DNA of 64,000 nucleotides from Gallionella capsiferriformans ES-2 (GTDB lineage: Bacteria; Pseudomonadota; Gammaproteobacteria; Burkholderiales; Gallionellaceae). Each line of letters opens with the position of its first letter. The stretch's first letter is position 1. Location: positions 2,542,001 through 2,606,000 of the forward strand of contig NC_014394.1 in NCBI RefSeq assembly GCF_000145255.1, given 5' to 3'. The translations under genes and the position numbers were made by a program. Shown piece by piece: positions 18,841-27,645 of the stretch. The notes beneath the pieces are model-generated. The model had not been told where the DNA came from. It saw only the letters and a program-made list of their open reading frames with translations, and did no database searches.

Positions 18841-20094
18841 ATGCTGATTACCGAATACCGTCTTGACCTCGTCATCCTCGCGCTGCGCACCATTTTGCCG
18901 CTGGAACACCCCGCCGACACCACCTTGCGCTACTTTTTCAAAAACGAGCGCATCGGCTCTAACGAACGTGCCATCGTCGCCGAAACCGCATTCGGCGTAT
19001 TGCGCCACCGCCTGTTGCTGGAAGCCGCCTGCGATGGAAAAGCCACGCCGCGCCGTATGGCACTGGCCTATCTGGTCAAATTCGGCGGTTACAACCTGCG
19101 CGAAATCCAGCCGGTATTAAAACGCGATGAGGCGGAATGGCTGGCAACGGCAAAATCCCTGCAATACGAAGGTCAGCCGCTCTCGATTCAGGCCGAACTG
19201 CCTGAATGGCTGATCGAAAAAATGCGCGCCTCCTACAGCGACGAAGACATCCTCACGATAGGTCAAGCCATGCAACTGGGCGCGCCGCTGGATATCCGCG
19301 TCAACACGCTGCTGGCGAAACGCGAAGAAGTCCTGCTGCAACTCGAAGCACAGAAAATCGACGCAACCGCGACCCCCTATTCGCCGATCGGCATTCGTCT
19401 CAGAGAAAAAATTCCGTTGAACAAGGATGAACTGTTCACAACAGGCAAAGTTGAAGTACAGGACGAAGGCAGCCAGCTACTGGGCTTTTTATTAGCGCCT
19501 AAACGCAATGACATGGTGGTGGATTTTTGTGCGGGCGCGGGCGGCAAGACGCTGATGCTCTCGGCGCTGATGAATTCTCAGGGCCGCTTGTATGCGATGG
19601 ATGTCTCCGAAAAGCGTCTGGCCAATCTCAAACCCCGCCTGAAGCGCTCCGGCGCATCCAATATCCAGCCGATGCTGATCGCGCATGAAAACGATCTCAA
19701 GGTCAAACGCCTGTCGGGCAAAATTGACCGCGTGCTGGTCGATGCGCCGTGCAGTGGTCTGGGCACCCTGCGCCGCAATCCGGATTTGAAATTCCGCCAG
19801 TCGCCGCAAAGCATTGCTGAGCTGAACCAAAAGCAAACCGCAATCTTAGCCTCCGCCAGTCGCCTGCTGAAAAAAGGCGGTCGTCTGGTATATGCAACAT
19901 GCAGCATCCTGCCCGAAGAAAATCAGCACATCGTCGAAGCCTTTCTAGCGGCCCACCCCGATTACAAATTGCTACCGGCAGGGGAAGTCTTGCAACAGCA
20001 AAAGATTCCGCTGGAGATGGGCGACTATCTGGAATTGCGTCCTAACCTGCATGCCACGGACGGTTTTTTTGCCGCGGTGCTGGAACGCATCTAA
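18841..20094 (+). CDS. RsmB/NOP-family SAM-dependent RNA (cytosine-C5) methyltransferase
   Basis: 417-aa class I methyltransferase. A helical N-terminal region (1-130) is followed by an RNA-binding segment (IRVNTLLAKREEVL) and the catalytic domain (220-417). Motifs are QDEGSQLLGFLL, VVDFCAGAGGKTLMLSALM (SAM binding), LYAMDVSEKRLANLKPRLKRSG, the DAPCSGLGTLRRNPDLKF loop with one catalytic Cys, and RLVYATCSILPEENQHIVEAFL with the other. It should place m5C on RNA. It is not beside fmt/def as classical rsmB often is, so I do not assign that symbol; the RNA target is unknown. Confidence 0.9.
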   Translation: MLITEYRLDLVILALRTILPLEHPADTTLRYFFKNERIGSNERAIVAETAFGVLRHRLLLEAACDGKATPRRMALAYLVKFGGYNLREIQPVLKRDEAEWLATAKSLQYEGQPLSIQAELPEWLIEKMRASYSDEDILTIGQAMQLGAPLDIRVNTLLAKREEVLLQLEAQKIDATATPYSPIGIRLREKIPLNKDELFTTGKVEVQDEGSQLLGFLLAPKRNDMVVDFCAGAGGKTLMLSALMNSQGRLYAMDVSEKRLANLKPRLKRSGASNIQPMLIAHENDLKVKRLSGKIDRVLVDAPCSGLGTLRRNPDLKFRQSPQSIAELNQKQTAILASASRLLKKGGRLVYATCSILPEENQHIVEAFLAAHPDYKLLPAGEVLQQQKIPLEMGDYLELRPNLHATDGFFAAVLERI

Positions 20095-20154
20095 AACGAA
20101 AGCCCGCGCGACCAAAGGATACTTGCGACGGTGCTGCGATGCACCCGCAAGCAA

Positions 20155-20185
20155 TTCGACGCCGGGACGCGCGATTTGCTAAAAT
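20155..20185 (+). promoter_or_regulatory. Possible sigma-70 promoter of metG (extended -10)
   Basis: An extended -10 element, TTGCTAAAAT (20176-20185), lies about 30 bp before the metG start, with a weak TTCGAC -35-like hexamer at 20155-20160 (spacer about 19 bp). Pattern match only. Confidence 0.35.
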
Positions 20186-20214
20186 GGCGCACTTTCAGAA
20201 TCCGGCCTGTATCC

Positions 20215-22302
20215 ATGACTCCTCGTAAAATCCTCGTTACCTCCGCCCTGCCCTATGCTAACGGCAGCATCCACTTAGGACATCTGGTCGAATATATCCA
20301 GACCGACATCTGGGTACGCTTCCAGAAGATGCAGGGCCACGAGGTGCATTACGTGTGCGCCGACGACACCCACGGCACGCCGATCATGCTGCGCGCCGAG
20401 AGCGAAGGCATCACACCCGAAGCGCTCATCGCGCGCGTCTGGCAGGAACATTACGATGATTTCGCGGCGTTTCACGTCGAATTCGATCACTACGGTTCAA
20501 CCAATTCAGCCGAAAACAAGGTCTGCGCCGAATCCATCTACCTCGCCTTGAGGGAAAAAGGACTGATCGAAGTGCGCTCGATCGAACAGTTCTACGATCC
20601 GGTGAAAAACATGTTCCTGCCGGATCGTTTCATCAAAGGCGAATGCCCGAAGTGTCACGCCAAGGATCAGTATGGCGACAACTGCGAGGTATGCGGCGCG
20701 GCCTATGCACCGATCGAACTGATCAACCCGTATTCGGCCGTATCGGGCGCAGCGCCTGTGATGCGCAACTCGGATCACTATTTCTTCAAACTGTCTGCCG
20801 ACACCTGCCAGCAATTTTTGCGCGAATGGACGCGTAGCGGTTCGCTGCAATCGGAAGCGGCCAACAAGATGCAGGAATGGCTGGGCGCGGAAGGGGAAAA
20901 CAAGCTCTCCGACTGGGATATCTCGCGCGATGCGCCGTATTTCGGCTTCGAAATTCCGGATGCGCCGGGCAAGTATTTCTACGTCTGGCTGGATGCGCCG
21001 GTCGGCTACATGGGCAGCTTCAGGCAACTGTGCAACAGCAGGATGCAGGATTCAGGGTCGAGGATTGAGTTTGATGAATACTGGAAGCCGGATTCCACCA
21101 CCGAGCTGTATCACTTCATCGGCAAAGATATTTTGTATTTCCATGCGCTGTTCTGGCCCGCCATGCTTGAGCACGCAGGTTTCAGAACGCCGACCAAGCT
21201 GTTCGCGCACGGGTTCTTGACCGTCAACGGCGAGAAGATGAGCAAATCGCGCGGCACCTTCATCACCGCGAAGAGCTATGTGGACAACATCAAAAACACC
21301 GAATATCTGCGCTATTACTACGCCGCCAAGATCAACGGCTCGATGGAAGATCTGGATCTGAATCTGGATGATTTCGTCGCCAAGGTGAATTCGGACCTGA
21401 TCGGCAAATACATCAACATCGCCAGCCGTTGCGCGGGCTTCATCGCCAAAAAATTCGACGGTAAACTTGGGGCAACCGACCTTGCCGCCAGCGCAGAATT
21501 CCAAACCGCTTATGCCAGCGGTGAGATCGCGAAGAGTTTTGAGGCCCGTGATTTCGCACGTGCCTTACGCGAGATCATGCGTCTGGCGGATGTCGCAAAT
21601 CAGTACATCGCCGAACAAAAGCCGTGGGAGCTGGCAAAGCAGGAAGGCGCTGAAGCGCAACTGCATATCGCCTGCTCCACCGCGATGACGCTGTTCCGCG
21701 ACCTGACGCTGTATTTAAAACCCGTATTGCCTGTGCTGGCAGGTCAGGTCGAAGCTTTCCTCAATATCGCCCCCCTGATGTGGACGGGAGTATGGCAGGC
21801 GCTGCCCAACGGACACGGCATCAATACTTATCAGCATCTGGCCACCCGTCTCGATCCTAAGTTGATCGAAGCAATGAACGCCGCTAATATGGAAAGCTTA
21901 AAACCTGTGACTGAATCTCACTCAGAAACGCGCCATGCCGAAGCGCAGCAACACGCCATTACCCCAATCGCCGAGACGATTTCCATCGAAGATTTCTCTA
22001 AGATAGACCTGCGCGTGGCGATGATCGTCAATGCCGAACACGTGGAAGGCGCGGAAAAGCTGCTGAAACTGACACTGGATATCGGCGAGGCTGCGCCGCG
22101 CACGGTATTTGCCGGCATCAAATCCGCTTATGATCCGGCAGCGCTCAAGGGGCGTATGACGGTCATGGTCGCTAATCTCGCCCCGCGCAAAATGAAGTTC
22201 GGCATGAGCGAAGGCATGGTGCTGGCCGCCTCCGGCAGCACGCCAGGATTGTTCGTCCTGTCACCAGATGCGGGCGCGACACCGGGTATGCGCATCAAAT
22301 AA
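20215..22302 (+). CDS. metG: Methionine--tRNA ligase
   Basis: 695-aa class I aminoacyl-tRNA synthetase, the long form with a C-terminal tRNA-binding domain. ATG at 20215 gives the canonical [23 protein letters not shown] start with the HIGH-type motif HLGH; the frame's upstream extension is not conserved-looking. The Zn knuckle [18 protein letters not shown] (about 145-162), [10 protein letters not shown], the KMSKS loop [11 protein letters not shown] (about 337-347) and the C-terminal EMAP-like domain ([20 protein letters not shown] onward, about 590-695) are all present. A short insert of about four residues after the [12 protein letters not shown] loop, compared with E. coli, is minor. Confidence 0.97.
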   Translation: MTPRKILVTSALPYANGSIHLGHLVEYIQTDIWVRFQKMQGHEVHYVCADDTHGTPIMLRAESEGITPEALIARVWQEHYDDFAAFHVEFDHYGSTNSAENKVCAESIYLALREKGLIEVRSIEQFYDPVKNMFLPDRFIKGECPKCHAKDQYGDNCEVCGAAYAPIELINPYSAVSGAAPVMRNSDHYFFKLSADTCQQFLREWTRSGSLQSEAANKMQEWLGAEGENKLSDWDISRDAPYFGFEIPDAPGKYFYVWLDAPVGYMGSFRQLCNSRMQDSGSRIEFDEYWKPDSTTELYHFIGKDILYFHALFWPAMLEHAGFRTPTKLFAHGFLTVNGEKMSKSRGTFITAKSYVDNIKNTEYLRYYYAAKINGSMEDLDLNLDDFVAKVNSDLIGKYINIASRCAGFIAKKFDGKLGATDLAASAEFQTAYASGEIAKSFEARDFARALREIMRLADVANQYIAEQKPWELAKQEGAEAQLHIACSTAMTLFRDLTLYLKPVLPVLAGQVEAFLNIAPLMWTGVWQALPNGHGINTYQHLATRLDPKLIEAMNAANMESLKPVTESHSETRHAEAQQHAITPIAETISIEDFSKIDLRVAMIVNAEHVEGAEKLLKLTLDIGEAAPRTVFAGIKSAYDPAALKGRMTVMVANLAPRKMKFGMSEGMVLAASGSTPGLFVLSPDAGATPGMRIK

Positions 22303-22324
22303 TCAAGGGTATTGATCCGGCTTT

Positions 22325-22350
22325 GTCATTCCTGAGCAATCGGGAATGAC
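22325..22350. repeat. Small hairpin between convergent metG and hyf operon
   Basis: GTCATTCC (22325-22332) and GGAATGAC (22343-22350) form an inverted repeat in the 50-bp space between the metG stop and the minus-strand operon end. It lacks a U-run on either side. It looks like one of the GTCATTCC-type short dispersed hairpins common in proteobacteria and could protect or terminate both transcripts. Confidence 0.5.
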
Positions 22351-22352
22351 GA

Positions 22353-22868
22353 CTATTTCCCTGCGCTGATCGCCGTCAAAATAGCCTGCAAAATCGCCAC
22401 AGGGGTTGGCGGGCAGCCGCTGACGGCGACATCCACCGAAATCACATTGGCTATGTTGCCGCAGCTCGCGTAGTTGTCCGTCCCAAAGATGCCGCCGTTA
22501 CAGGCGCATTCACCGATGGCCACCACCAGCTTCGGATCGGGCGTCGCCTCATAGGTGCGCTTCAATGCCACTTCCATGTGGCGCGACACGGGTCCCGTCA
22601 CCAGCAGCATATCGGCATGACGGGGACTTGCGACGAACTTAATGCCTAAGCCTTCCAGATTGTAATAAGCATTGTTGACCGCATGGATCTCCAGCTCGCA
22701 GCCGTTGCACGATCCTGCATCGACCAGACGGATGCTGAGCGCACCGCCGAACGCATCCAATATCTGCTGCTGCAAGTGCGCAGGCGTCACCCGCAGCGAT
22801 TCGTCAGGCTGCGGTGCGGCCTCGGTTTTAATGCCGGTTTTGATAATCTGCCTGATAATTTGATACAT
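22353..22868 (-). CDS. hyfI: Hyf/complex I-like small subunit (NuoB/HyfI homologue)
   Basis: 171-aa iron-sulphur subunit equivalent to NuoB of complex I and HyfI/HycG of group 4 hydrogenases. An N-terminal extension (1-40) precedes the core SIRLVDAGSCNGCELEI, followed by VASPRHADMLLVTGPVSRHM, GECACNGGIFGTDNY and VSGCPPTPVAILQ. All four cysteines for the N2-type [4Fe-4S] cluster are present (CxxC, C, C). It is the last gene of the minus-strand operon, 10 bp after the large-subunit gene. The intact cluster implies electron transfer takes place even though the large subunit lacks a NiFe site. The symbol is by homology only. Confidence 0.88.
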   Translation of the reverse strand: MYQIIRQIIKTGIKTEAAPQPDESLRVTPAHLQQQILDAFGGALSIRLVDAGSCNGCELEIHAVNNAYYNLEGLGIKFVASPRHADMLLVTGPVSRHMEVALKRTYEATPDPKLVVAIGECACNGGIFGTDNYASCGNIANVISVDVAVSGCPPTPVAILQAILTAISAGK

Positions 22869-22877
22869 GACGTTCCT

Positions 22878-24422
22878 CTACAGATCGCAGCCTGAATAGC
22901 TCAGGTTGAACGATTTATTGATGAGCGGAAAATCCGGCACGATGTTGCCGATGATCGCGTGTTCGAGCACAGGCCAGTTTTGCCACGAAGGGTCGTGCGG
23001 ATGCACACGGTCGAGATTGCCCGCTGCATCGGTATGAATCGCGACCATCACCTCGCCGCGCCAGCCCTCGACCATGCCGATCCCAAATCCATTCGCCGGC
23101 AGCGAGGTGAGCGGATACGCCAAATCGCCGGCACCCAGTAAATTAGCCATAATCTCGCGCTGCAAACGAAGCGACTCCAGCAATTCATCGAAGCGCACGT
23201 TAACCCTAGCCGCCACATCGCCGTTCTGATGCGTGGCCATCTGCACATCCAGCATATCGTAAGGCGCACAGGCGAACTGCGCGCGCATATCCCACGCCTG
23301 CGAACTGGCACGCCCGGCAAGCCCGCACACTCCCAGTTGTGCCGCCAGCTTGGGCGCAACGCGCCCCGTGCCGATAAAGCGATCCTGCACGCCGGCGTGT
23401 TCTTCGTAGAGTCGGCGCAACAGCCGCACCTCATGCTCCAGCATCGTGCATTCGTCGATCAGCACTTTTTTCCCCGCCTCGTCGAGGTCTGCACTCACAC
23501 CACCTGGCACGACCACATCCATCAGATAGCGATGACCGAACAGCGCCGCATTGTGGCGCAGCACCTGCTCCTTCAAAATCCAGAACTGCGCGAAACCGAA
23601 CGAAAAGGCGACATCATTGCCCAGATACCCCAGATCGCCCAGATGATTGGCAATGCGTTCCCGCTCCAGAAACAGCGCGCGCAGCCACAAGGCGCGATCG
23701 GGCGGCGTCTTGTCCGCGATACACTCCGCCGCCATCGCATAGGCCCACGCGTAGGCGACCGTACTGTCGCCGCTCACCCGTCCTGCGAGCTTTGCACCCT
23801 GCGACAACGACCTGCTTTCAAAGCGCTTTTCAATTCCCTTATGGGTATAGCCCAAGCGCTCTTCGAGGCGCAGCACTTTTTCACCGACCACGGAAAAACG
23901 AAAATGTCCCGGTTCGATGATGCCCGCATGCACGGGGCCCACCGGTATTTCATGCACGCCCTGCCCTTCGACGCGCACAAACGGATAGTCATCCTGATCT
24001 GAACGCAGCGCGGCCTGCGCATCGAAATCCTTGCGCAACGGGAAGCTATCAGACGCCCATGCGGCATGGCGCAACCAGCGGCGCTGATCGGCGGCCTGTA
24101 GTGCGGTCATTCCCAGCAAATCGTACACGGCGCGTTGCATGCGATTGGCGGACGGGAAAATACGGCTGATGTCGGGATAGCCGGGCGCTGTGTCAGGCAG
24201 TTGCAGGTTCAAGCACAACAACCCCGTTTGGGTAAGCAACAGCACGTGCAGCATAAACCCCGCCTCCCGCCTGTCGCGCCCCCAGATCGCCACCAGCCGA
24301 CCGCCCGACTCGCTCACCTTGTGGCAAATCAGCTGCAAATCGCCCGCCACAATCTGCGCCTGCCAGGCGGGAATCGCGGTCGGGAACGGTATCAGTTGCA
24401 GATTGGGATGAAGGTTGTTCAT
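22878..24422 (-). CDS. hyfG: Hyf/complex I-like large subunit (NuoC-NuoD fusion, HyfG homologue) lacking NiFe ligands
   Basis: 514-aa protein: an N-terminal NuoC/30-kDa-like domain (1-130) fused to a NuoD/49-kDa/hydrogenase large-subunit domain (155-514; HEIPVGPVHAGIIEPGHFRF, EERLGYTHKGIEKRFE). In NiFe hydrogenases the centre is held by an N-terminal and a C-terminal CxxC. Here the first site reads RVSGDSTVAYAWA with no cysteine, and the C-terminus reads NLSYSGCDL with a single Cys. The metal site is therefore lost, as in complex I NuoD and in the energy-converting hydrogenase-related (Ehr) complexes. No hyp maturation genes lie nearby. Substrate and redox partner are unknown. Confidence 0.88.
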   Translation of the reverse strand: MNNLHPNLQLIPFPTAIPAWQAQIVAGDLQLICHKVSESGGRLVAIWGRDRREAGFMLHVLLLTQTGLLCLNLQLPDTAPGYPDISRIFPSANRMQRAVYDLLGMTALQAADQRRWLRHAAWASDSFPLRKDFDAQAALRSDQDDYPFVRVEGQGVHEIPVGPVHAGIIEPGHFRFSVVGEKVLRLEERLGYTHKGIEKRFESRSLSQGAKLAGRVSGDSTVAYAWAYAMAAECIADKTPPDRALWLRALFLERERIANHLGDLGYLGNDVAFSFGFAQFWILKEQVLRHNAALFGHRYLMDVVVPGGVSADLDEAGKKVLIDECTMLEHEVRLLRRLYEEHAGVQDRFIGTGRVAPKLAAQLGVCGLAGRASSQAWDMRAQFACAPYDMLDVQMATHQNGDVAARVNVRFDELLESLRLQREIMANLLGAGDLAYPLTSLPANGFGIGMVEGWRGEVMVAIHTDAAGNLDRVHPHDPSWQNWPVLEHAIIGNIVPDFPLINKSFNLSYSGCDL

Positions 24423-24426
24423 AGCA

Positions 24427-25884
24427 TTAACTCAACAGGGCGGCAGCCTGACGATACCAGTTCGCTAAATAGGCGGGCATATACAGCCCTAGGATTAGCA
24501 CCAGCAGCAGGTGGATAAAAACCGGCAGCAGCGCGGGCGTATGCGGCAGCGGTTTGACGGTTGCCTGACCCAACACCATAGGCTGCACGCGGCCGAAAAT
24601 CGCGGCAAACGCGATCCCCAACGCAACCAGCAAAAAGGGCGTGGTCCACGGATACTCGTGCATCGCGGTGGTGATGATCAAAAATTCGCTGGCAAACACA
24701 CCGAATGGCGGCATGCCGAGTATCGCCAGCGTGCCCAACATCAGCCCCCATCCGACCGTCGGACTCACCTGCATCAGGCCGCGGATGCGATCCATCTGCT
24801 GGGTGCCGGATTTTTGCACCGCGTGCCCCACCGCAAAGAAAATCGCCGATTTGGTCAGTGAATGCATCGTCATGTGCAACAGTGCGGCAAACGTGGCCAC
24901 CTTGCCGCCCATACCGAAAGCGAACGTGATCAGCCCCATGTGCTCGATTGAAGAATAGGCGAACATGCGTTTGATGTCTTTTTGGCGCGACAAAAACAGC
25001 GCGGCCACCACCACCGAGAGCAGGCCGAAACCCATCATCAGATTGCCGGCGAAGTGATTGCCAAGCGATCCGTCCACCAGCACCTTGCTGCGCATCACCG
25101 CGCACAGCGCGACGTTGAGCAGCAGACCGGACAGCACGGCGGACACTGGCGTCGGTCCTTCCGCATGCGCGTCCGGCAACCAACTGTGCAGCGGCACAAG
25201 GCCAATCTTGGTGCCGTAACCTACCAGCAAGAACACGAAGGCCAGTTTCAACACCGTGGGTTCGAGCGATCCTTTGACCTCATTGAGATGCGTCCACAGC
25301 AAGGCGGTGCCGCCATCGCCGATGACGCGCTCAGCGGCGAAATACAACAGGATGGTGCCAAACAGGGCCAGCGCGATGCCGACGCCGCACAGGATAAAGT
25401 ATTTCCACGCGGCCTCTAAGCTCGCCGGCGTGCGGTACAGACTGACCAAGAGAACGGTGGTTAAGGTGGCCGCCTCCATCGCCACCCAGATGATGCCCAT
25501 GTTGTTGGTGGTCAGCGCGACCAGCATCGTGAAGGTAAACAGCTGGTACATGCTGTAATACAAATGCAGCATCGAGGTCGAGAGTTTGCCGTGATGCTGC
25601 TCGATGCGCATGTAGGGGCGCGAAAACAAGGAGGTTGTGAAAGCGACAAAAGCGGTCAGTGCCACCAGAAACACATTGAACTGATCGATGAAAAACTGCT
25701 CGTTAAAAGCGGTCTGCGGGCCCGAATCGATCACTGCGATGCTCAGTAGAACGGAGGCGGCAAAGGTGCAGCCGCTCATCACCGAATTGAGTTCGGCAGC
25801 CCAAGCGCGTGCGCCGAATACCGCCAGCACGATGCCGCCTGTCAGAGGCATCACCAGCAAGGCCAATAGTTGCAGCTCAATCAT
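24427..25884 (-). CDS. hyfF: Hyf-like antiporter subunit (HyfF/NuoN-like)
   Basis: 485-aa polytopic membrane protein of the Mrp-antiporter/complex I proton-channel family. I start it at ATG 25884 (MIELQLLALLVMPLTGG); the frame continues upstream into a repeat-like spacer that does not look coding. About 14 membrane helices are expected. Family signatures include VAMEAATLTTVLLVSLYRTPASLEAAWKY in part, YGTKIGLVPLHSWLPDAHAEGPTPVSAVLSG in part with the conserved Lys, and AYSSIEHMGLITFAFG. It should couple electron transfer to proton or sodium movement. The gap of 132 bp to hyfE is unusual in an otherwise tight operon. Confidence 0.88.
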   Translation of the reverse strand: MIELQLLALLVMPLTGGIVLAVFGARAWAAELNSVMSGCTFAASVLLSIAVIDSGPQTAFNEQFFIDQFNVFLVALTAFVAFTTSLFSRPYMRIEQHHGKLSTSMLHLYYSMYQLFTFTMLVALTTNNMGIIWVAMEAATLTTVLLVSLYRTPASLEAAWKYFILCGVGIALALFGTILLYFAAERVIGDGGTALLWTHLNEVKGSLEPTVLKLAFVFLLVGYGTKIGLVPLHSWLPDAHAEGPTPVSAVLSGLLLNVALCAVMRSKVLVDGSLGNHFAGNLMMGFGLLSVVVAALFLSRQKDIKRMFAYSSIEHMGLITFAFGMGGKVATFAALLHMTMHSLTKSAIFFAVGHAVQKSGTQQMDRIRGLMQVSPTVGWGLMLGTLAILGMPPFGVFASEFLIITTAMHEYPWTTPFLLVALGIAFAAIFGRVQPMVLGQATVKPLPHTPALLPVFIHLLLVLILGLYMPAYLANWYRQAAALLS

Positions 25885-26016
25885 TTGACACGACCTGAAA
25901 ATCGTAGCGAGCGAGTCAAGAGCAAGATGCACGGAGCGCAGCGAACGAGGCATACCCAATGGGTAGACGAGAAGCGAGCACCTCGCAACGCCGCTATTGA
26001 ATTGCGTAGTAGATTG
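25885..26016 (-). repeat. Repeat-like 132-bp spacer with nested inverted repeats inside the hyf operon
   Basis: Between hyfE and hyfF the only wide gap in the operon holds a palindrome TACCCAATGGGTA (25953-25965) enclosed by AACGAGG/CCTCG arms, and several AGCGAG/GCGAGC echoes. It reads like a short dispersed or miniature element. I cannot show other copies within this window. Confidence 0.45.
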
Positions 26017-26685
26017 TCAGGAGTTGTCATCTTTGAGCTTCTCCATGTGCGTGATATCCAGACTCTCGAAGGTCTCCCTTATCTGGAAGAAGAAAATCCC
26101 GAAAATAAACGTCGCCACCAGCACATCCAGTGCGATGCCGAATTCGACCACCAAAGGCATGCCCTGCGTTGCGCTGGTTGCGGCAAAGAACAGGCTGTTT
26201 TCCAATGACAGAAACGCGACCACCTGAGAGACCGCCTTGCGCCGCGTCAGCATCATCAGCAAGGACAGCAGCACGGAGGCCAGCGCGATGCCGATCAGCC
26301 CGCGCGTAATCCCTTCGGAGAGCTGCGAGATCGGCGCTGCCAGATTGAAGGAAAAAATCACCAGCCCGATGCCCACTAACATAGTCGTCGGGATGTTGAT
26401 CAGCGTCTCCACGTCCCATCTGACATTGAGCTTGCGGATCAGCCTGTGTAACAGCCACGGCAGCAGCAGCACCTTGAGGATTAATGTCAGTCCGGCCGAA
26501 TAATACAGATGATGTTGTGCGGTCGAATAGGCCACCACGAAGGTGCTGAGCGCCAGAATCCCGCCCTGCCAAGCGAACAGATTGATCAAGGAAAGAATGC
26601 GGCGCTGGGCGAGCATCGCGAACACCACCAGCAACATCAAGGAGGCGAGCAGGTTGACGAATTGCAATATCAGCGGGATCTGCAT
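26017..26685 (-). CDS. hyfE: Hyf-like membrane subunit HyfE
   Basis: 222-aa hydrophobic protein matching hydrogenase-4 component E (about 216 aa in E. coli), a NuoK-like region with extra helices. Segments such as LLASLMLLVVFAMLAQRRIL, LILKVLLLPWLLHRLIRKL, TMLVGIGLVIFSFNLA and NSLFFAATSATQGMPLVVEFGIALDVL (seen in part, with the conserved Glu) support the call. It directly follows hyfC (start at 26685 next to the hyfC stop at 26686) and is followed by the repeat-like spacer before hyfF. Confidence 0.87.
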   Translation of the reverse strand: MQIPLILQFVNLLASLMLLVVFAMLAQRRILSLINLFAWQGGILALSTFVVAYSTAQHHLYYSAGLTLILKVLLLPWLLHRLIRKLNVRWDVETLINIPTTMLVGIGLVIFSFNLAAPISQLSEGITRGLIGIALASVLLSLLMMLTRRKAVSQVVAFLSLENSLFFAATSATQGMPLVVEFGIALDVLVATFIFGIFFFQIRETFESLDITHMEKLKDDNS

Positions 26686-27645
26686 TTAAGCTCCCAGCAA
26701 AAAGTGAATCAAGAGGCCGAGCACCCCCAGCAAAAAGGCCGTTCCCAGAAATTCGGGTGCACGAAAAATGCGCATCTTGGCCATCAAGGCTTCGAGCAGC
26801 GCCAGCCCCGCCCCGGCTAGCAGCATCTTGCCACACAGCAATCCCAGTGCCCACGGCAGGCCTGCCCAGTTGCCCACTTCGATCATGCCGTGCGGCAGGA
26901 ATAAGGCGATGCCGACGCTCAGATAGGCGAACAGTTTCAGGCTGCTCGCCCATTCGATCAGCGCCAGATGGCGCGCCGAATATTCCAGTATCATCGCCTC
27001 GTGTATCATCGTCAGCTCCAGATGGGTACTGGGGTTATCCACAGGAATACGCGCATTCTCGGCCAGTAGGATCATCACGAAAGCGATGCCGGCAAACGCT
27101 AAACTGGGGTACAGAATGAATTGATGATGGGCGAAGGTCGCGACGATGTGCGTCAGTTGCGTCGACTGACTGATCAGCGAGGCGGTAAACAGCACCATCA
27201 GCAAGGCGGGTTCGGCTAAGAATGAGACCAGCATCTCGCGCCGTGCGCCCATGCTGCCGAACGAAGTGCCGATATCCATTGCGGCCAGCGCAATAAACAT
27301 CCGCGCCAGCGCGAACACGCCGACTAAGGCGATCACATCGGCCGCGCGGGAAAACGGTAAATCAACCGCGATGATGGGGATGATGGCGGCCGCCAGCCAC
27401 ATGCAGCCGAAGACGATGTAGGGCGTGATGCGGAACAACCATGAGGCGTTGTCGGCGATCACGGCATCCTTGTGAAACAGCTTATTGAGTACCCGGTAGG
27501 GCTGCAACAGGCCGGCACCGCTGCGATTTTGCAGCCACGCCTGACACTGACCGACCCAACCGGTTAAGAGGGGGGCTGCCAGCACCACCAGCAGCAACTG
27601 GGTGAGCTGAAAAATGATGCCTAAAATTTGTTCCGGATTTCTCAT
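26686..27645 (-). CDS. hyfC: Hyf-like NuoH-type membrane subunit (HyfC/HycD)
   Basis: 319-aa respiratory complex I subunit 1 family protein that anchors the peripheral arm and lines the quinone or substrate pocket in complex I relatives. Visible features are the NRSGAGLLQPYRVLNKLFHKD block (two halves), the FSRAADVIALVGVFALARMF helix and the loop RIPVDNPSTHLELTMIHEAMILEYS, in which acidic residues conserved in HycD/NuoH are present. ATG at 27645 is preferred; a GTG one codon upstream overlaps the hyfB stop. About eight helices. Confidence 0.88.
   Translation of the reverse strand: MRNPEQILGIIFQLTQLLLVVLAAPLLTGWVGQCQAWLQNRSGAGLLQPYRVLNKLFHKDAVIADNASWLFRITPYIVFGCMWLAAAIIPIIAVDLPFSRAADVIALVGVFALARMFIALAAMDIGTSFGSMGARREMLVSFLAEPALLMVLFTASLISQSTQLTHIVATFAHHQFILYPSLAFAGIAFVMILLAENARIPVDNPSTHLELTMIHEAMILEYSARHLALIEWASSLKLFAYLSVGIALFLPHGMIEVGNWAGLPWALGLLCGKMLLAGAGLALLEALMAKMRIFRAPEFLGTAFLLGVLGLLIHFLLGA

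Noticed and set aside
21040..21075. Short GGATTCAGGG/GAGGATTGAG direct-repeat-like stretch inside metG
   Set aside because: It adds only about four residues in a loop compared with E. coli MetG and keeps the frame; normal length variation, not an insertion element.
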